From positions 124,001-188,000 of the forward strand of contig JBQDEV010000006.1 in NCBI GenBank assembly GCA_052084925.1: DNA of 64,000 nucleotides. The letters are read 5' to 3'. Of the stretch, positions 62,298 through 64,000 are shown one piece after another (the stretch's first letter is position 1; each line of letters starts with the position of its first letter). The notes below the pieces were generated by a model. That model searched no databases, was not told the origin of the DNA, and worked only from the letters and a program-made list of their open reading frames with translations. This DNA is from CmP2 sp052084925 (GTDB lineage: Bacteria; Actinomycetota; Actinomycetes; Actinomycetales; Micrococcaceae). The translations under genes were made by a program, and so were the position numbers.

Positions 62298-63194
62298 CTA
62301 GTTCCATCGGACCTGGGTTTTGACCAGATTCTTCTTGCATTGCTGCAAGTATGCTTGAGCTTCCTCGTGCTGGTCGCGCATGAGGTGGCGAGTGTACTTC
62401 ACGTACTTGGCAACGGTCAGCTTCGGGTCGCCGTCCTGGATCAGGTCGCCTTGTTCGATCCACAGGACTCGTGTGCTGATGGATTTGATGGTCTTCAACG
62501 AGTGGCTGACGAGGAAAACGCAGCCAGCATTCAGCCGCAATTCATCGATCCGAGCACGTGTGCGGTCCTTGAACTGAGCGTCACCAGTGTTTAGTGCCTC
62601 ATCGATGATCAAGATTTCCGGATCGACGCTGGTGGCGATGGCGAACTGGAGCCGAGACGCCATTCCGGATGAATAAGCGCGGAGCGGAAGATGAAGTGCC
62701 CGTTGCAAGCCGGAAAGCTCCACAATGCTCTGGCGCTTGGCTTCAATCTCGGAATGACTCATCCCCATCGCGAGACATCCGAGCGTGATGTTGTCGTGTC
62801 CGGAGATGGTTTTGACGAGCGCAGCGTTTACACCCAACAGTGTGGGTGTCGAACTGGCGTAAACGGACCCGGTGGTCGGTGGGAGCTTACCGGTGATCAT
62901 ATTCATCAGCGTCGACTTTCCCGAGCCATTCGTGCCGATGATTCCGATAGATTCACCCTGGTGGACCACGAAAGACAAGGGACGCAGCGCATCCACCTCA
63001 TTGGTCACGTTGCCACTACTCCGGCGAAGACGCTTTCGCAGTCCGCCCTTAGACGTCGAGGATGCCGAAGCGGATCGGACGGCGTATCTCATCGAGGCAT
63101 TGTCGACGACTACCAGGGGAGTAGAAGGGCCCTGTTCGGGTTGGAATGCTTCAGGGGTCGCAGCTGTCGCCGTGTTCATGGTTTCGCTCGACAT
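62298..63194 (-). CDS. Polysaccharide/teichoic-acid ABC exporter, ATP-binding subunit (TagH-like)
   Basis: 298 residues. Walker A IGTNGSGKSTLMNMITG, a Q-loop region with the family-typical short TLLGVNAALVKTISGHDNI, signature LRAYSSGMASRLQFAIAT and Walker B ILIIDEALNTGDAQF. This wording (YSSGMxxRL, DEALxxGD) marks the O-antigen/teichoic-acid exporter class. The N-terminal ~30 residues are a low-complexity extension. Its ATG overlaps the permease stop by one base (TGATG), so the two are coupled. No C-terminal carbohydrate-binding domain is present. Confidence 0.92.
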   Translation of the reverse strand: MSSETMNTATAATPEAFQPEQGPSTPLVVVDNASMRYAVRSASASSTSKGGLRKRLRRSSGNVTNEVDALRPLSFVVHQGESIGIIGTNGSGKSTLMNMITGKLPPTTGSVYASSTPTLLGVNAALVKTISGHDNITLGCLAMGMSHSEIEAKRQSIVELSGLQRALHLPLRAYSSGMASRLQFAIATSVDPEILIIDEALNTGDAQFKDRTRARIDELRLNAGCVFLVSHSLKTIKSISTRVLWIEQGDLIQDGDPKLTVAKYVKYTRHLMRDQHEEAQAYLQQCKKNLVKTQVRWN

Positions 63195-64000
63195 CAGAAC
63201 TCCCGTCCGTAGCTTTCCTCGGCCCGCCAGAAAACGATGCTTCCGATGATGGTCAAACCCAGGGACCAGGCACCTAGAACAATCCAGCGTTCATATCCCG
63301 GCCACGTGTCGTATAGCAAGACGTCGCGGGTCATGTCCAGCACGCAGAACATCGGGTTCGCGTGCATCACGGTCAGTAGGGCAGGATGGTCGGCGAAACG
63401 GTCGGCGCTGAAGAAGACACACGACATGTACAACCACGCACGCGTCGCGAAGCTGATGAGATGGCTAATGTCGTTCCACTGCGCCACCAAGCGTGCCAGA
63501 AGCAGCCCGAGTCCGAGATTCATGAGGAACTGTAGCGCCAGAATCGGCAGGAACATGAACCATTTCCAAGAGATGGGTTCCAGCGGAGGAATGATGAGCA
63601 CGAGGGCAAACATCATCATGAATGTGGGGATATTTGCCATCAGCTCACGAACATTCACGGCGATGGGCAGTGTGGCCCGGGGGAAGCTAAAGGCTTTGAC
63701 GACGTTTCGATTCCCTGTGATCGCCTTCGAACCGGAAGTGACAGCCGAGGTGGTGTACCGGAACATGAAGACGCCAATGATCAAATAGGCGATGAAATTG
63801 GGGATGCCCCGTCCGGTACCGAGAATGAAGCCGAAGACGAAATAGTAGGTTGCGCCATTGAGGATCGGGTTGAGCAGCATCCAGAACCGACCGAGTGCAT
63901 CCGTGCTGGACTTGCCCGCGATCCGTGCCTTGGAGTCGAAGAGGATGAAGCTCCGAAAAGTCCACAGCTGTCGGAGATAGCGAAAGTAGCCTGGACGGGC
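63194..64000 (-). CDS. Polysaccharide/teichoic-acid ABC exporter permease (TagG-like), partial
   Basis: ABC-2 type permease that moves polyprenyl-linked glycopolymer across the membrane with the TagH-like ATPase. The frame is open to the right edge, so the N-terminus is missing; the ATG at 63880 is internal. Readable residues include LRQLWTFRSFILFDSKARI and RFWMLLNPILNGATYYFVFG, then about six membrane segments ending near the TGA at 63196. The amphipathic LLNPIL region before the first membrane segment is typical of the family. Confidence 0.9.
   Translation of the reverse strand, partial: ARPGYFRYLRQLWTFRSFILFDSKARIAGKSSTDALGRFWMLLNPILNGATYYFVFGFILGTGRGIPNFIAYLIIGVFMFRYTTSAVTSGSKAITGNRNVVKAFSFPRATLPIAVNVRELMANIPTFMMMFALVLIIPPLEPISWKWFMFLPILALQFLMNLGLGLLLARLVAQWNDISHLISFATRAWLYMSCVFFSADRFADHPALLTVMHANPMFCVLDMTRDVLLYDTWPGYERWIVLGAWSLGLTIIGSIVFWRAEESYGREF

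Overview
The window is chromosomal DNA of a high-GC Gram-positive bacterium. It is most likely an actinomycete of the order Micrococcales, probably Micrococcaceae-like. The evidence is the high G+C codon use, GTG/TTG starts, SufS-SufU, an IclR-type LtbR/NdgR regulator divergent from leuCD, and the orders gltX-HAD-tRNA-Gln-tRNA-Glu, murA-plsC-gpsA-ddl and recG-rsmD/coaD/DUF177-rpmF-rnc-mutM. The genus cannot be fixed from sequence reading alone. I saw no rRNA, CRISPR array, transposase, integrase or phage gene.

Layout. 1-11.7 kb is central metabolism and mixed genes: the 3' part of sbcC, mqo (malate:quinone oxidoreductase), an orphan Tat-exported peptide-type binding protein, tRNA-Leu, a Bcp peroxiredoxin, the sufS-sufU pair, a GntR/FadR-type regulator with a 2-hydroxycarboxylate transporter, tRNA-Lys and a small unknown protein. 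11.8-26.5 kb is an amino-acid supply region: ilvD, an attenuator-like leader in front of ilvB-ilvN-ilvC, serA-metG, leuB, ilvE, a fumarylacetoacetase-family hydrolase, gltX and a HAD hydrolase. tRNA-Gln and tRNA-Glu follow. 26.9-30.5 kb holds a secreted amidase and thiL. 30.5-38.6 kb continues with ltbR/ndgR, leuC-leuD, murA, plsC, gpsA, ddl and a DUF3515 lipoprotein. 38.7-48.7 kb carries a DhaL-domain protein, recG, rsmD, an unusual pair (a duplicated-domain protein and a TupA-like ATP-grasp enzyme), a class I/II aminotransferase, coaD, DUF177, rpmF, rnc and mutM.

48.8-64 kb is a cell-envelope glycopolymer locus. It has an LCP ligase, three very large multidomain glycosyltransferases, a UDP-ManNAc dehydrogenase-type enzyme and a small coiled-coil protein. 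On the opposite strand are an OafA-like O-acyltransferase and a TagGH-like ABC exporter whose permease runs off the right edge. Together these could build an anionic, ManNAcA-containing (teichuronic-acid-like), O-acylated wall polymer, export it and attach it to peptidoglycan. The polymer structure is inference.

Control elements visible by eye include a Val/Val/Val/Ile leader peptide before ilvB and a palindromic operator overlapping the ltbR/ndgR promoter. A perfect 16-bp palindrome overlaps the promoter of the 2-hydroxycarboxylate transporter. The mqo terminator is buried in the sbcC coding end. Several start codons sit 6-7 nt after a -10 box, which suggests leaderless transcripts.
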